Source: Candidatus Stackebrandtia excrementipullorum (lineage in GTDB: Bacteria > Actinomycetota > Actinomycetes > Mycobacteriales > Micromonosporaceae). From it: a stretch of 64,000 nucleotides of DNA. The stretch spans positions 1 through 64,000 of the forward strand of contig DXGR01000148.1 of assembly GCA_019113825.1 (NCBI GenBank), in the 5' to 3' direction. The position numbers and the translations under genes are program-made. Shown one piece after another: positions 48,908 to 58,556 of the stretch; position 1 is the stretch's first letter; each line of letters starts with the position of its first letter. The notes below the pieces were generated by a model, which was given only the letters and a program-made list of their open reading frames with translations, was not told where the DNA came from and made no database searches.

Positions 48908-49707
48908 TGTCGGGGAGACGGTTCGGCCTACCGTCGGTGGATCTGTTGGCGGATTTTTGGAACCATCCGCTCGACTACGAGACTCCACCGAAGGGCCCGC
49001 GACGTCCCACGGTGAGTGGCCGTGTACTGACGATCGTGGTGATCACGGTGATCGGTGTGCTGTTGGCGGTTGCATGGCGCGAATCGGTGTCGTCGCAACC
49101 GGCCGAGGCGCAGGCCCGTGCGGACCTGCGCGACGACATTGCGACGCAACGGGAGGACAACGCGGTATTGAGCGATCTCGTCGATGCCCTTCGTGACGAT
49201 GTCACCGCGTTGCGCGACGAGGTTTTGGGAAACCGAGCGGCGGTGGAGAAGCTACACGCCGACGAGGCCGTCGCAGGGCTGCGCGCGGTCACCGGGGACG
49301 GCGCGACCGTCACGATCGCCGACGGGCCGCAACCCGACAACGAGAACGGTTCCCACCTGGGGGAGGTGTTCGATCGGGATTTGCACCTCATCGTCAACAC
49401 ACTGTGGGCGTTGGGCGCGGAGGCCATAGCCATCGACGGTCAACGGTTGACGGCCGTGACGACGATCAGAGCGGTCGGCGACACCATCCTGGTCGACTTC
49501 GCGCCGGTCGGCAGCCCGTACGAGATAGCCGCGATCGGACCTCCGGAGCTGGCCGAGGAGTTCGAAGCGTCGCAGACGGCCCAGACTTTCCGGGATTATG
49601 AAAAGGACTACGGAATTTCATTGACCGTCGAGTCGACCGACGACCTGCTGTTGCCGGCGGCGTCCCACCCGTCGCTCGACGAGGCTACACCTAAGGGGTC
49701 GAATTGA
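48907..49707 (+). CDS. DUF881 membrane-anchored protein
   Basis: A 266-residue protein with a cytoplasmic N-terminus of about 38 residues, one membrane helix (near 39-58), a coiled-coil stretch (about 70-115) and the DUF881 domain (VTGDGATVTIADGPQ near 130, DLHLIVNTLWALGAEAIAIDGQRL near 160). The start shares one base with the previous stop. DUF881 proteins flanking a small basic protein next to gcvH-garA are conserved in actinobacteria; a role in cell envelope or division is suggested only by context. Confidence 0.88.
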   Translation: MSGRRFGLPSVDLLADFWNHPLDYETPPKGPRRPTVSGRVLTIVVITVIGVLLAVAWRESVSSQPAEAQARADLRDDIATQREDNAVLSDLVDALRDDVTALRDEVLGNRAAVEKLHADEAVAGLRAVTGDGATVTIADGPQPDNENGSHLGEVFDRDLHLIVNTLWALGAEAIAIDGQRLTAVTTIRAVGDTILVDFAPVGSPYEIAAIGPPELAEEFEASQTAQTFRDYEKDYGISLTVESTDDLLLPAASHPSLDEATPKGSN

Positions 49708-50039
49708 TCATCGCCGTGATCGCGCTGGCAGCCGGAATCACGTTGGGGGTCGTTGTCGACGTTGATGTACCTGCGGCGATGCAGCCTTATCTGCCGATCG
49801 CGGTCATCGCGGCGTTGGACGCATTGTTTGGGGGCGTGCGTGCACACCTCGATGGTGTTTTCGACGATAAACAGTTCACCATCTCGTTCATCTCCAACGT
49901 GCTGGTGGCAGCGTTGATCGTTTACCTTGGAGATCAACTGGGCGTGGGAGCGCAGTTGTCGACGGGCGTCGTCGTGGTGCTGGGCATCCGGATTTTTTCG
50001 AATGTCGCAGCCATCCGTAGAAGGCTTTTTCGTGCCTGA
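49704..50039 (+). CDS. sbp: Small basic protein family (DUF1290) membrane protein
   Basis: A 111-residue protein with three hydrophobic segments (about 1-20, 28-45 and 62-100) and the family segment IAALDALFGGVRAHLDGVFD near residue 34. The TTG start overlaps the DUF881 stop (TTGA), and the stop overlaps the next gene. Function unknown. Confidence 0.88.
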   Translation: MIIAVIALAAGITLGVVVDVDVPAAMQPYLPIAVIAALDALFGGVRAHLDGVFDDKQFTISFISNVLVAALIVYLGDQLGVGAQLSTGVVVVLGIRIFSNVAAIRRRLFRA

Positions 50040-50809
50040 TGGGAGCCGAGGGGGACATGACCGAGCGTGATGAGACGCCGGACGACGGCGGAAACGAGGA
50101 GCAGGAGACGCCAAGACGCCAGCAGGGCCGTCACATCGGAGTGCTGGCGATGGTTTTGGTGGCTGTACTCGGGTTCACCATCGCTGTGCAGATCCGTAGC
50201 CACGGCGACGACTCGCTGGACGGTGCCCGCACCGAGGACCTGGTGCGGATCCTGGCCGATCTGGATGCTCAACGGAGTCGGTTGGGAGATGAGATCGCCG
50301 AGCTGGAGATCGCACGGGACGAGCTGGCCTCGGGAAGCCTGGGGGACCAGGCGGCGCTGGAACGGGCGCAGGAATTGGCCGACGCCGTCGGTATCCTTGC
50401 CGGGACCCTGGAGGCGACGGGTCGCGGTATCGAACTGATTTTTACGCCGGGCTCCGACCCGATTAGTGCGGCGGTTCTTCTCGACGCGGTCCAGGAACTA
50501 CGCGGAGCCGGTGTCGAAGCAATACAGATCAACGGTTCCAATGGCAACAGTGTGCGAGTGATCGCATCGACGTCGTTCGCGGAATCGGGAGGGGACCTGG
50601 TCATCGACGGGGTAAGACTTACCGCCGACTTCACGCTTATCGCCATTGGGGACCCCGACACGATGACAACCGCTCTGCGAATTCCCGGAGGGGTGGAGGA
50701 CACGGTGAAAAAGGACGGCGGTACGGTCATGGTGCGACAGCCGGGCACCGTCGACGTCACAGCGTTGGCTGAGACCGCCGCGCCCGAGTATGCCGAGCCG
50801 GTCGATTAA
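50039..50809 (+). CDS. Second DUF881 membrane-anchored protein
   Basis: A 256-residue protein with a highly charged N-terminus, one membrane helix (about 34-52), a coiled coil (68-120) and the DUF881 domain (GRGIELIFTPGSDP near 138, LRGAGVEAIQINGSN near 162). The ATG at 50039 overlaps the preceding stop (TGATG); the ATG at 50057, just after GAGGGGG, is an alternative start. It forms a paralogous pair with the gene two positions upstream. Confidence 0.86.
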   Translation: MGAEGDMTERDETPDDGGNEEQETPRRQQGRHIGVLAMVLVAVLGFTIAVQIRSHGDDSLDGARTEDLVRILADLDAQRSRLGDEIAELEIARDELASGSLGDQAALERAQELADAVGILAGTLEATGRGIELIFTPGSDPISAAVLLDAVQELRGAGVEAIQINGSNGNSVRVIASTSFAESGGDLVIDGVRLTADFTLIAIGDPDTMTTALRIPGGVEDTVKKDGGTVMVRQPGTVDVTALAETAAPEYAEPVD

Positions 50810-50828
50810 GCTGAAAGGGACTACTTCA

Positions 50829-51206
50829 GTGATTCCTGAGCAACTGCGCTACACCGCCGAACACGAGTGGATCAGCGAGCCGGTCGACGCAGTCGTGCGA
50901 GTCGGCATCACCGACTACGCGCAGAGTGCGTTGGGCGACATCGTGTTCGTTCAACTTCCCGAGGTCGGCACGAAGGTGACTGCCGGAGACATCATCGGTG
51001 AGGTCGAGTCGACCAAGAGTGTTTCCGATATTTTTGCTCCGTTGTCGGGGACGGTGGCGGCCCGCAACGAGACGTTGACCGATGCGCCTGAGACTCTCAA
51101 CTCGAGTCCTTACGAGGACGGCTGGATGTTTGACATCGAATGCGACGATGTCGCCGACACCAGCGGATTGCTTGACGCCACGGCGTACGCCAAACTGACC
51201 AAGTAG
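50829..51206 (+). CDS. gcvH: Glycine cleavage system H protein
   Basis: Lipoyl carrier of the glycine cleavage complex. The 125-residue protein has YTAEHEWI near residue 8 and the lipoylation motif GEVESTKSVSD, with the modified Lys near residue 64. The GTG at 50829 follows a GAAAGGGA ribosome binding site and gives the normal N-terminus VIPEQLRYT. gcvP lies 2 kb downstream with its own riboswitch; gcvT is not in the window. Confidence 0.95.
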   Translation: MIPEQLRYTAEHEWISEPVDAVVRVGITDYAQSALGDIVFVQLPEVGTKVTAGDIIGEVESTKSVSDIFAPLSGTVAARNETLTDAPETLNSSPYEDGWMFDIECDDVADTSGLLDATAYAKLTK

Positions 51207-51265
51207 CCTTGCGTGTCCGCACAAGGTCATACATTCACAGCGCATCTATTGATAGAGGTGGTCCC

Positions 51266-51703
51266 ATGACGCGCCCCGGCGATGAGTTTCCGCCGCTCGA
51301 CGTCACGTCGACGATGAATTTGGGTGCTTTGGACGAGGTCCTGGAGAGTTCCGGCCCGTCTGAGGACAACACCGCACGACTTGCCGATTCGCTTCCTCCC
51401 GGAACCGCGTTGCTGTTGGTCCGCCGTGGCCCTAATGCGGGGGCACGATTTCTGCTCGACCTGGATATGACGACGTCCGGTCGGCATCCGGACAGCGACA
51501 TTTTCCTGGACGATGTGACGGTGTCTCGTCGCCATGCCGAGTTCCACCGGGAGGGGGCGACGTTCACCGTCCGGGACGTCGGGAGCTTGAACGGGACCTA
51601 CGTCAATCGTGAACGGGTAGAAACCGCAACCCTGGGCAACGGCGACGAGGTGCAGGTGGGCAAGTTCCGCCTGGTGTTCATTTCGGCGCAGGCCGCGCGG
51701 TAG
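51266..51703 (+). CDS. garA: FHA-domain regulator GarA
   Basis: Phosphothreonine-binding metabolic switch that in mycobacteria inhibits 2-oxoglutarate dehydrogenase and glutamate dehydrogenase until phosphorylated by Ser/Thr kinases. The 145-residue protein has an acidic N-terminal tail with LDVTSTMNL near residue 11, in the place of the kinase-target ETTS motif, and an FHA domain: GRHPDSDIFLDD, SRRHAEF and LNGTYVN (about residues 72-113). An AGAGGTGG ribosome binding site precedes the ATG. Confidence 0.9.
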   Translation: MTRPGDEFPPLDVTSTMNLGALDEVLESSGPSEDNTARLADSLPPGTALLLVRRGPNAGARFLLDLDMTTSGRHPDSDIFLDDVTVSRRHAEFHREGATFTVRDVGSLNGTYVNRERVETATLGNGDEVQVGKFRLVFISAQAAR

Positions 51704-51809
51704 CACACTCGCGCGCCAAGCCGCTTCGCGAACGCGCCGATACGAGGTACGGTCGCCAAGGATGTAACAGAAGCCGATTCGAGCACTACGGCGAGAAGAG
51801 GGCGAGCTT

Positions 51810-52274
51810 GTGCACGAGTTGAGGGTGGTCGGAGTCCGGGTGGAGCTGCCCACCAACCAGCCGATCGTGCTGCTGAAGGAAGTCGAGGGTGATCGGTTCC
51901 TCCCCATATGGATCGGCGCGGTCGAAGCGACCGCGATCGCTTATGAGCAGCAGGGAATCACACCGGCTCGTCCGCTTACCCACGATCTTTTGCGCGACGT
52001 GCTGCAGGCGCTGGGGGCGTCGTTGGAAGCCGTCGAGATCAACGACATGCATGACACGGTCTATTACGCCGAGTTGGTGTTCGAGGGGGACGTTCGTGTG
52101 TCGTCGCGCCCCTCGGACGCCATCGCGTTGGCGTTGAGGACCGGTGCGCCGGTGCGGTGCACCGAGGAGTTGCTGTCGGAATCGGGCATCACGATGTCGG
52201 AGGCGGCCGACGACGAGGTCGAGAAGTTCCGCGAGTTTCTTGACAATGTCACCCCGGAGGACTTCGCCGAGTAA
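51810..52274 (+). CDS. Bifunctional nuclease family protein (DUF151)
   Basis: A 154-residue acidic protein of the DUF151 family; some members have DNase/RNase activity. LPIWIGAVEATAIAYEQQG near residue 31 and VSSRPSDAIALALRTGAPV near residue 91 are the family hallmarks. GTG start. In mycobacteria a MerR gene (Rv1828 position) separates garA from this gene; here only about 100 bases do, and they hold no gene. Confidence 0.9.
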   Translation: MHELRVVGVRVELPTNQPIVLLKEVEGDRFLPIWIGAVEATAIAYEQQGITPARPLTHDLLRDVLQALGASLEAVEINDMHDTVYYAELVFEGDVRVSSRPSDAIALALRTGAPVRCTEELLSESGITMSEAADDEVEKFREFLDNVTPEDFAE

Positions 52275-52390
52275 GCGTCGACGTTGATCGATCCCACCCG
52301 GAAGGTCGGGGGAGCGGTATAGAGTCGCACCCAATCCGACAGCCCGGTTCACAGTGGTCGATGACGATGTTGCGTTAAGGAGGCGACGTG

Positions 52391-52891
52391 ATGGCCGCCG
52401 CCGAGTCACCGTCGCGGCATCATGGCGCCGACGGTTACCGAGGTCCGGTTGCCTGTGTGGCCGCCGGCATCACCTACCGACAACTCGATTACTGGGCACG
52501 GACGAAACTGGTGTCTCCGTCGATTCGGTCGGCGGAGGGGTCGGGGACCAAGCGTTTGTATTCGTTCCGGGACATTGTCGTGCTGAAGGTGATCAAGCGT
52601 CTGCTCGACGCGGGTGTCTCCTTGCAGAACATTCGTAAGGCGGTCGACGTCCTGCGCGCCCACGGTGCAGGAGACCTGTCGGAGATTACGCTGATCTCGG
52701 ACGGGACGACGGTTTACCAGTGCCGGTCGCCCGAGGAGGTTGTTGACCTGCTGAAGGGGGGCCAGGGGGTCTTCGGTATCGCTTTGGCCGGAGCCGTTCG
52801 AGAGGTTGAGGGTTCGGTCACCGTATTGGCGGCGAAGGAGACGGCGGCGCCGTCGGCGGACCCGGGTGTGGGCCGACGTGCGTCCGGTTGA
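52391..52891 (+). CDS. MerR-family transcription regulator
   Basis: Equivalent by position to mycobacterial Rv1830. The 166-residue protein has an N-terminal winged helix (ITYRQLDYWARTKLV near residue 26, GTKRLYSFRDIVVLKVIKRLLDAGVSLQNI near 50, read in parts) and a C-terminal region with no metal-binding Cys pair. AAGGAGG lies 7 bases before the chosen ATG; a GTG three bases earlier is also in frame. Neighbour of gcvP. Confidence 0.9.
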   Translation: MAAAESPSRHHGADGYRGPVACVAAGITYRQLDYWARTKLVSPSIRSAEGSGTKRLYSFRDIVVLKVIKRLLDAGVSLQNIRKAVDVLRAHGAGDLSEITLISDGTTVYQCRSPEEVVDLLKGGQGVFGIALAGAVREVEGSVTVLAAKETAAPSADPGVGRRASG

Positions 52892-52953
52892 TGCCGGTCC
52901 TTCGCCCGGGCGGATCGGTGCGCGGTAGTCTTGCTCGAAGCGCTATGAATCTC

Positions 52954-53145
52954 GTGCGGGAGAGTTCACGTTGTAAGCCGTTGACGTGACGCCGAAGGAG
53001 CAACTCCTCCCCGGAACCTCTCAGGCGGCAGGGACCGTGCGGGTTGGCGCCTCTGGAAAGCAGACGGGTGACCGTCTCACCGACGGGGCAAGCCTTGCCT
53101 GGCTGGGCAAAGGTGAAACTCTCAGGGCGTACGACAGAGGGGGAG
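52954..53145 (+). ncRNA. Tandem glycine riboswitch upstream of gcvP
   Basis: Two glycine aptamers in series. Aptamer 1: GCGGGAGAGTTC (52957-52966 region), GCCGAAGGAGCAA (52991-53003) and ACCTCTCAGGC (53017-53025). Aptamer 2: CCTCTG at 53050-53055 pairs with CAGAGG at 53135-53140 as P1; ACCGACGGGGCAA (53079-53091) and AAACTCTCAGGGC (53117-53128) are its conserved core. The linker is short, as in cooperative two-aptamer switches. gcvP starts about 60 bases downstream; glycine binding would be expected to turn on expression. Confidence 0.93.
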
Positions 53146-53201
53146 GCGACAACACGCGGGCATCACTCGTGTCCGCTACGCCTGGTGACCCTGGAGTGTC
53201 C

Positions 53202-56033
53202 ATGAATGCGCAGCAGGAATCCGTCATACCGTTCGTGCGTCGTCACATCGGCCCGGACCACGCTGAACAGCGGCGCATGCTCGAAGAGGTCGGCTACTCG
53301 GCGGTGGGTGAGCTGCTCGAGGCGGCCATACCGGAGTCGATCCGCCTGCAGCGGCCACTGGAGTTGCCCACGCCGATGAGCGAAGAGGCCGCGACGGCAG
53401 AACTACGCGCCTTGGCCTCCGCCAACCGCCAGATGCGTCAGATGATCGGCATGGGCTACTACGGCACTCACACACCCGCGGTGATCCGTCGTAACGTGTT
53501 GGAGAATCCGGCCTGGTACACCGCTTACACGCCTTACCAGCCGGAGATCAGCCAGGGACGCCTCGAAGCGCTGTTGAACTTCCAAACGATGGTGTCGGAC
53601 CTGACCGGCCTGGATACGGCCGGCGCGTCCCTCCTCGATGAGGCGACGGCCGCCGCCGAAGCCATGACGTTGACTCGCCGTGCCGGTAGGTCGAAATCCA
53701 ACGTGTTCGTCGTCGATTCGGACACGTTGCCGCAGACACTGGCGGTGCTGCGGACTCGCGCAGAACCGTTGGGCATCAAACTTCACCTGCTTGACGTAAC
53801 CGCGCCGCAGCTGCCGGAGGAGTTCTTCGGGATGTTGCTGTCGAATCCCGCCTCTTCGGGCGCGTTGCGGGATCACACCGACCTCATCGTGCGGGCGCAC
53901 GAGGCCGGAGCGATGGTTGCGGTGGCGTGTGACCTGTTGTCATTGACGATGGTCAAGTCGCCCGGGGCCATGGGCGCCGATGTGGCCGTCGGTTCGGCAC
54001 AACGGTTCGGCGTCCCGATGGGTTTCGGCGGCCCGCACGCGGGCTTCATGTCGGTACGTAAGGGTCTGGAGAGGTCACTACCGGGGCGGTTGGTCGGTGT
54101 GTCTCGTGACGCCACGGGACGTCCGGCGTACCGCCTGGCTCTTCAGACCCGTGAACAACACATCCGGAGGGAACGCGCCACCAGCAACATCTGTACGGCG
54201 CAGGTCCTGCTGGCCGTCATGGCGTCGTGCTACGCGGTTTACCACGGGCCCCAGGGCCTGCGCGGTATCGCCGCGAAGGTTCACAGCAAGGCCGTTCGGT
54301 TGGCGGCGGGGCTGACCGCCGGCGACGTCGACGTGGTCCATCAGGCTTTCTTCGACACCGTGGTGGCCAGGGTTCCGGGACGGGCTCAGGGCGTGGTGGC
54401 AGCTGCGGCAGGGCTGGGCGTGAACCTTCGGCTTATCGATGCCGATCACGTTGGTGTTGCTTGCGACGAGACCACCTCTGATTCGGACCTGTTGGCCGTG
54501 TGGCGGGCGTTTCGGGTTCGTTCGTCCTCATCGTCATCGTCACGATCGGCCGTTCCGGCGGGGCTGGTGAGACACGACGACTTCATGACACACCCGGTGT
54601 TTTCTCGGCACCATTCAGAGACGTCGATGCTGAGGTATTTGCGCAGTCTCTCCGATTCGGACTTCGCGTTGGACCGCGGCATGATTCCACTTGGCTCGTG
54701 CACCATGAAGCTCAATGCGGCCTCACAGATGGAGCCGATCAGCTGGCCGGAGTTCGCACACATCCATCCGTACGCGCCCGCCGACCAAACCCGTGGTTAT
54801 GCGAAGTTGATCGGTGATCTCGCCGCATGGCTGGCCGAAGTCACCGGGTACGACGCGGTGAGCCTTCAGCCCAACGCCGGATCTCAGGGAGAGCTGGCGG
54901 GCCTGCTGGCGATCCGGGCCTACTTGGAGTCGCGTGGCGAGATCAGGCGCGAGGTGTGCCTGATCCCCTCGAGCGCGCACGGAACCAACGCGGCGTCGGC
55001 GGTGATGGCGGGTATGCGGGTCGTCGTGGTCGCCTGCGACGACGAGGGCAACATCGACATGAACGACTTGGACGACAAGCTCACCGAGCACGGGTCCGAG
55101 CTCGCCGCGATCATGGTCACCTATCCGTCGACGCACGGTGTCTACGAAGCCGACATCGCACGGCTGTGCCAGAAGGTGCACGACGCCGGCGGCCAGGTCT
55201 ACGTCGACGGGGCCAACCTGAACGCTCTTCTCGGGTTCGCCAAGCCCGGCGAGTTCGGTGCCGACGTATCGCATTTGAACCTGCACAAGACGTTCTGCAT
55301 CCCCCATGGTGGTGGTGGCCCCGGAGTGGGGCCGGTGGCGGTGCGTTCGCACCTGGCGGAGTTCCTGCCGGGCGACCACCGGACGGATTCACCGGTGGGA
55401 CCGGTTTCGGCGGCGCCGTACGGTTCTGCGGGGATACTCCCGATTCCGTGGATGTACTTGCGGATGATGGGCGCGAAGGGTTTGACCGAGGCGACCGGGC
55501 AAGCGGTTTTGGCGGCCAACTACGTCGCTTCGAGGCTTGCGGACCACTACCCCGTTCTGTACAGCGGAAACAAGGGATTGGTGGCACATGAATGCATTCT
55601 TGATCTTCGTGCCATGACCAAGGCCTCGGGTGTGACGGTCGACGATGTCGCCAAGCGACTGATCGATTACGGGTTCCACGCTCCGACCATGTCGTTCCCG
55701 GTAGCGGGGACTTTGATGGTGGAACCCACCGAGAGTGAGGACCTGGCCGAACTGGACAGGTTCTGCGACGCGATGATCGCCATCAAGGACGAAATCGACA
55801 AGGTCGTCTCCGGTGAGTGGCCGAGCGGCGACAATCCGTTGAAGTCGGCGCCCCACACGGCGGAGGCGGTGACGCGCGACGAATGGGAGCACCCCTACAC
55901 CAGAGCGGAGGCCGCGTACCCCGCCGGAGTCGGCCGGGACAAATACTGGCCGCCGGTCTCTCGCATCGACGGAGCTTACGGCGACCGAAATCTGGCGTGT
56001 TCATGTCCGCCCCTGGAGGCTTTCGCGTCCTGA
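53202..56033 (+). CDS. gcvP: Glycine dehydrogenase (decarboxylating), P protein
   Basis: PLP enzyme that decarboxylates glycine and passes the aminomethyl group to lipoylated GcvH. The 943-residue length fits the fused P protein. FVRRHIGPD near residue 11 opens the domain, [12 protein letters not shown] near residue 81 is in the N-terminal half, and the PLP Lys is in [16 protein letters not shown] near residue 693. The ATG at 53202 is preceded by GGAG; the open frame upstream runs through the riboswitch and is not coding. A Ser-rich insertion (about residues 440-450) is unusual but in frame. Confidence 0.96.
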   Translation: MNAQQESVIPFVRRHIGPDHAEQRRMLEEVGYSAVGELLEAAIPESIRLQRPLELPTPMSEEAATAELRALASANRQMRQMIGMGYYGTHTPAVIRRNVLENPAWYTAYTPYQPEISQGRLEALLNFQTMVSDLTGLDTAGASLLDEATAAAEAMTLTRRAGRSKSNVFVVDSDTLPQTLAVLRTRAEPLGIKLHLLDVTAPQLPEEFFGMLLSNPASSGALRDHTDLIVRAHEAGAMVAVACDLLSLTMVKSPGAMGADVAVGSAQRFGVPMGFGGPHAGFMSVRKGLERSLPGRLVGVSRDATGRPAYRLALQTREQHIRRERATSNICTAQVLLAVMASCYAVYHGPQGLRGIAAKVHSKAVRLAAGLTAGDVDVVHQAFFDTVVARVPGRAQGVVAAAAGLGVNLRLIDADHVGVACDETTSDSDLLAVWRAFRVRSSSSSSSRSAVPAGLVRHDDFMTHPVFSRHHSETSMLRYLRSLSDSDFALDRGMIPLGSCTMKLNAASQMEPISWPEFAHIHPYAPADQTRGYAKLIGDLAAWLAEVTGYDAVSLQPNAGSQGELAGLLAIRAYLESRGEIRREVCLIPSSAHGTNAASAVMAGMRVVVVACDDEGNIDMNDLDDKLTEHGSELAAIMVTYPSTHGVYEADIARLCQKVHDAGGQVYVDGANLNALLGFAKPGEFGADVSHLNLHKTFCIPHGGGGPGVGPVAVRSHLAEFLPGDHRTDSPVGPVSAAPYGSAGILPIPWMYLRMMGAKGLTEATGQAVLAANYVASRLADHYPVLYSGNKGLVAHECILDLRAMTKASGVTVDDVAKRLIDYGFHAPTMSFPVAGTLMVEPTESEDLAELDRFCDAMIAIKDEIDKVVSGEWPSGDNPLKSAPHTAEAVTRDEWEHPYTRAEAAYPAGVGRDKYWPPVSRIDGAYGDRNLACSCPPLEAFAS

Positions 56034-56149
56034 CGTCATCGGGCGCACCTGCACGGAGTGGTCTAAGCGCTCGGGGTATGGTGCGGCGTAGTGAGTAGCT
56101 TCGGCCATTGGATCGATCTGAGGTGCCCTTGCGACGCCGGACCCGGCGG

Positions 56150-56190
56150 ACGGTGTTTCCCCTTTATACAGGGCGTCACCGTTTGTTTTT
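56150..56190 (+). terminator. Terminator of gcvP
   Basis: ACGGTG (56150-56155) pairs with CACCGT (56177-56182), with an inner CCCT/AGGG stem, followed by TTTGTTTTT. Confidence 0.7.
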
Positions 56191-56204
56191 GGTCGGACGG
56201 CAGG

Positions 56205-56234
56205 TTGCCGTTGTCGGTGAGCAGGTTCTAAACT
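56205..56234 (+). promoter_or_regulatory. Promoter of the VWA-domain gene
   Basis: TTGCCG (56205-56210), an 18-base spacer and TAAACT (56229-56234), 35 bases before the ATG at 56269. Confidence 0.45.
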
Positions 56235-56268
56235 AGGCCGGTCCCATACCATCCCAGGAGATTTCTAC

Positions 56269-58098
56269 ATGGCACGCGGTCGCACTCAACCGGGCGTTAA
56301 GACGCATCGGCGCGGCCGTCGTCGCAGGACAAGGCGTAGATTCCCGGTGGCGCCGTGGATTGTCATCTCCACAGTGCTTGCGCTGGTGGCATCGGGTCTT
56401 GTCCTGAGTTACACATGGCTTCTGGGCACCGGCTGCAGTGGAGACCCGTTGCGTGCGACGGTTGTCGCCGCACCCGACATCAAGGAACCCTTGTCGGTAC
56501 TGGCCCGAGCCTGGGAACGGGAGGAACCGTCCGTATCGGGCCGTTGTATCGGTGTCGAGGTCAGAGAGAAGTCTTCCTCTCAGGTGGCCACGAAGCTCCA
56601 GTCAAGCTGGAATACAGTTACCGACGGAGCTCGACCGCACGTGTGGATTCCCGACTCCAGTGTCTGGATTCAAATGGTCGAGTCGACCGACATCGGGTCG
56701 TTGATGATCCCGGACAAAACACCGTTGGCGGCCACCTCACCCACCGTGATCGCCATGCCCAAGCCGATGGCGGAGGCCCTGGGTTGGCAGTCCGGTGGTG
56801 AACCGGTGGCCGACGAACCGAGCTGGTCGAACTTGTTGAGCCTGGCGGAGTCGGGTTCGTGGGCGGATTTCGGGCATGAGGAATGGGGCGACATCACCCT
56901 GGGGATGACGGCCCCGCGTCAGTCCACCGCCGGGATCCATGCACTGCTGAGCTTGACCGATGTTGACCGAAACGGTGACGTCGTGTCCGACGAACTTGAC
57001 AACGTGGTCCGGTTGAGCGGCATTCTCGACGAGACCCCCAACGATATCGACGCGATCCTTCAGGAATTGTCCCAATTGGATCCGGAGGAGGATCTGAACG
57101 GGTATGTATCGGCGTTCCCTGCGTTGGAGCGGGACGTGTGGCGGTACAACAACTACATGGAAAACGGCGTGGAACTGACCGCCGTATATCCGTCTGACGG
57201 GAGTCTGGACGCCGATCACCCGATCGCGGTTCTGCAGAACGTCGAGTGGACCGATCGGACCTATCAGGAGATCGGATGGCAGTTCGCGTCGTTCGTGACC
57301 GGTGATACCGGACGTGAACTTCTTCTGGAGGAGGCTTTCCGAGATGGTACGAGACGTACCGGCGGGGACGCTCTGAACAACACCGAAGGGTTGACCCCCC
57401 AGATCGACGAGTCCCAGCGTGGCCCGGTCCAGCCATCGGCGGTTGGCGGCGTCATCGCGGCGTGGGAGGCGTTGCACAGGGCGGCGAACGTCCTGGTGGT
57501 TCTGGACACCTCGGAATCTATGAATGCGTCGGTGCAGCACAACGGCGAAGAGGTGACGCGTTTGGAAGCCGTGAGACGGGAGCTGTCCGACGCGTTGAGT
57601 TTGTTCGGTTCCCAGGCGAGTGTGGGCTTGTGGGAATACTCGACCGCGGCTTACTACGGGGAACCTGATTACACCGAGCTGGTGTCGATGAGAGCGTTCG
57701 ACTCCGCGCAGGAGGACGCGATCAACGTCGCCGCACAACAGTTGGTGCCCGGCGGGGGAAGCGCGTTGTATGACACGGCCGCAGCCGCGTACGAGACCTT
57801 GTTGAACAACTACAACGACGAGCATGGTGCGGCGAACCTGGTCGTCATCATTTCCGACGGCGGGAACGACGATGACAACGGTGGATTGGGTCTTCCGGAG
57901 TTGGAGGCCCAGTTGGACAATCTGGCGAGTGCTGACCGAAACAAGAAGGCCTCGATCGTAACGATCGGGTTCGGCAGCGATATCGATGCCGAGGCGTTGA
58001 CGACGATTGCCGAATCAACGCAGGGGATGTTCTTCGAAGCGGAGTGGAACGACCAGCTGAAACCCCAGTTGCTGAACGCCCTGTTCAACGCCGTGTAG
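56269..58098 (+). CDS. Membrane-anchored protein with solute-binding-like and VWA domains
   Basis: A 609-residue extracytoplasmic protein. A very basic N-terminus (GRRRRTRRR) precedes one membrane helix (about 28-50). Residues about 60-370 resemble ABC solute-binding proteins (family 1-like: PHVWIPDSSVW, MPKPMAEALGW, AVYPSDGSLDADHPIAVL, then a GWQFASFVTG end). Residues about 405-609 form a von Willebrand A domain with a MIDAS site VVLDTSESMNAS near residue 410 and VVIISDGGND near residue 525. This combination is widespread in actinobacteria; its ligand and role are unknown. It is a single-gene unit between gcvP and DUF5999. Confidence 0.88.
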   Translation: MARGRTQPGVKTHRRGRRRRTRRRFPVAPWIVISTVLALVASGLVLSYTWLLGTGCSGDPLRATVVAAPDIKEPLSVLARAWEREEPSVSGRCIGVEVREKSSSQVATKLQSSWNTVTDGARPHVWIPDSSVWIQMVESTDIGSLMIPDKTPLAATSPTVIAMPKPMAEALGWQSGGEPVADEPSWSNLLSLAESGSWADFGHEEWGDITLGMTAPRQSTAGIHALLSLTDVDRNGDVVSDELDNVVRLSGILDETPNDIDAILQELSQLDPEEDLNGYVSAFPALERDVWRYNNYMENGVELTAVYPSDGSLDADHPIAVLQNVEWTDRTYQEIGWQFASFVTGDTGRELLLEEAFRDGTRRTGGDALNNTEGLTPQIDESQRGPVQPSAVGGVIAAWEALHRAANVLVVLDTSESMNASVQHNGEEVTRLEAVRRELSDALSLFGSQASVGLWEYSTAAYYGEPDYTELVSMRAFDSAQEDAINVAAQQLVPGGGSALYDTAAAAYETLLNNYNDEHGAANLVVIISDGGNDDDNGGLGLPELEAQLDNLASADRNKKASIVTIGFGSDIDAEALTTIAESTQGMFFEAEWNDQLKPQLLNALFNAV

Positions 58099-58144
58099 AC
58101 GGGCCGGGTTCCGCCGGTCGTTACTCACGCTTCAGTTGATCGGA

Positions 58145-58357
58145 TCAGGCAGCTGCGCCCGCATGCGTCGCGTGTAGCGCGGGGCCGCGGTGAGGCGCGA
58201 CGACAGAGCCGTCGGGAAGGAGTTCGCCGGTGTCGTCAAAGACGACGATCCCGTTGCAGAGCAGGCTCCAACCCTGCTCCGGCTGGGCTGACACGATGCG
58301 CGCGGCTTCGCCGTCACCGGCATCATGTTGGGGACAAGGGGGTTGATGCTGACACAT
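58145..58357 (-). CDS. DUF5999 small protein
   Basis: A 70-residue protein starting MCQHQPPCP, with AARIVSAQPEQGWSLLCNG in the middle and VVFDDTGELLPDG near the end, the hallmarks of a small protein family frequent in Streptomyces and relatives. The Cys/His-rich start (CQHQPPCPQH) could bind metal. The ATG at 58357 is set by homology; the open frame extends 25 codons further. Function unknown. Confidence 0.88.
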   Translation of the reverse strand: MCQHQPPCPQHDAGDGEAARIVSAQPEQGWSLLCNGIVVFDDTGELLPDGSVVAPHRGPALHATHAGAAA

Positions 58358-58422
58358 CAGGTGCTCCCGCATTGTGGTGTGCTGTGCGGTGGTCGTGTGA
58401 CGGCCACCGCCGGTCTTGCGCA

Positions 58423-58444
58423 CGAATGTCATGTTTCACATTCG
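58423..58444. promoter_or_regulatory. Inverted repeat upstream of DUF5999
   Basis: CGAATGT and ACATTCG (perfect 7-base halves) are separated by 8 bases, about 65 bases before the DUF5999 start and 110 bases before pabB. It may be an operator or a hairpin; no regulator is implied. Confidence 0.3.
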
Positions 58445-58556
58445 CCAAGTGGCTACCGTACCGGTCGTTACCCTGCATTGTCGCCATGATTACGGTCCGG
58501 ATCCGGTAGTTGACGCCTGATTGCCCCCAGGCCGACGAGAAGGTGCCGCCAAAAGT

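Noticed and set aside
52986-53201. In-frame extension of gcvP upstream to 52986
   Set aside because: It runs through both aptamers of the glycine riboswitch; the GcvP family begins at the ATG at 53202, which has a ribosome binding site.
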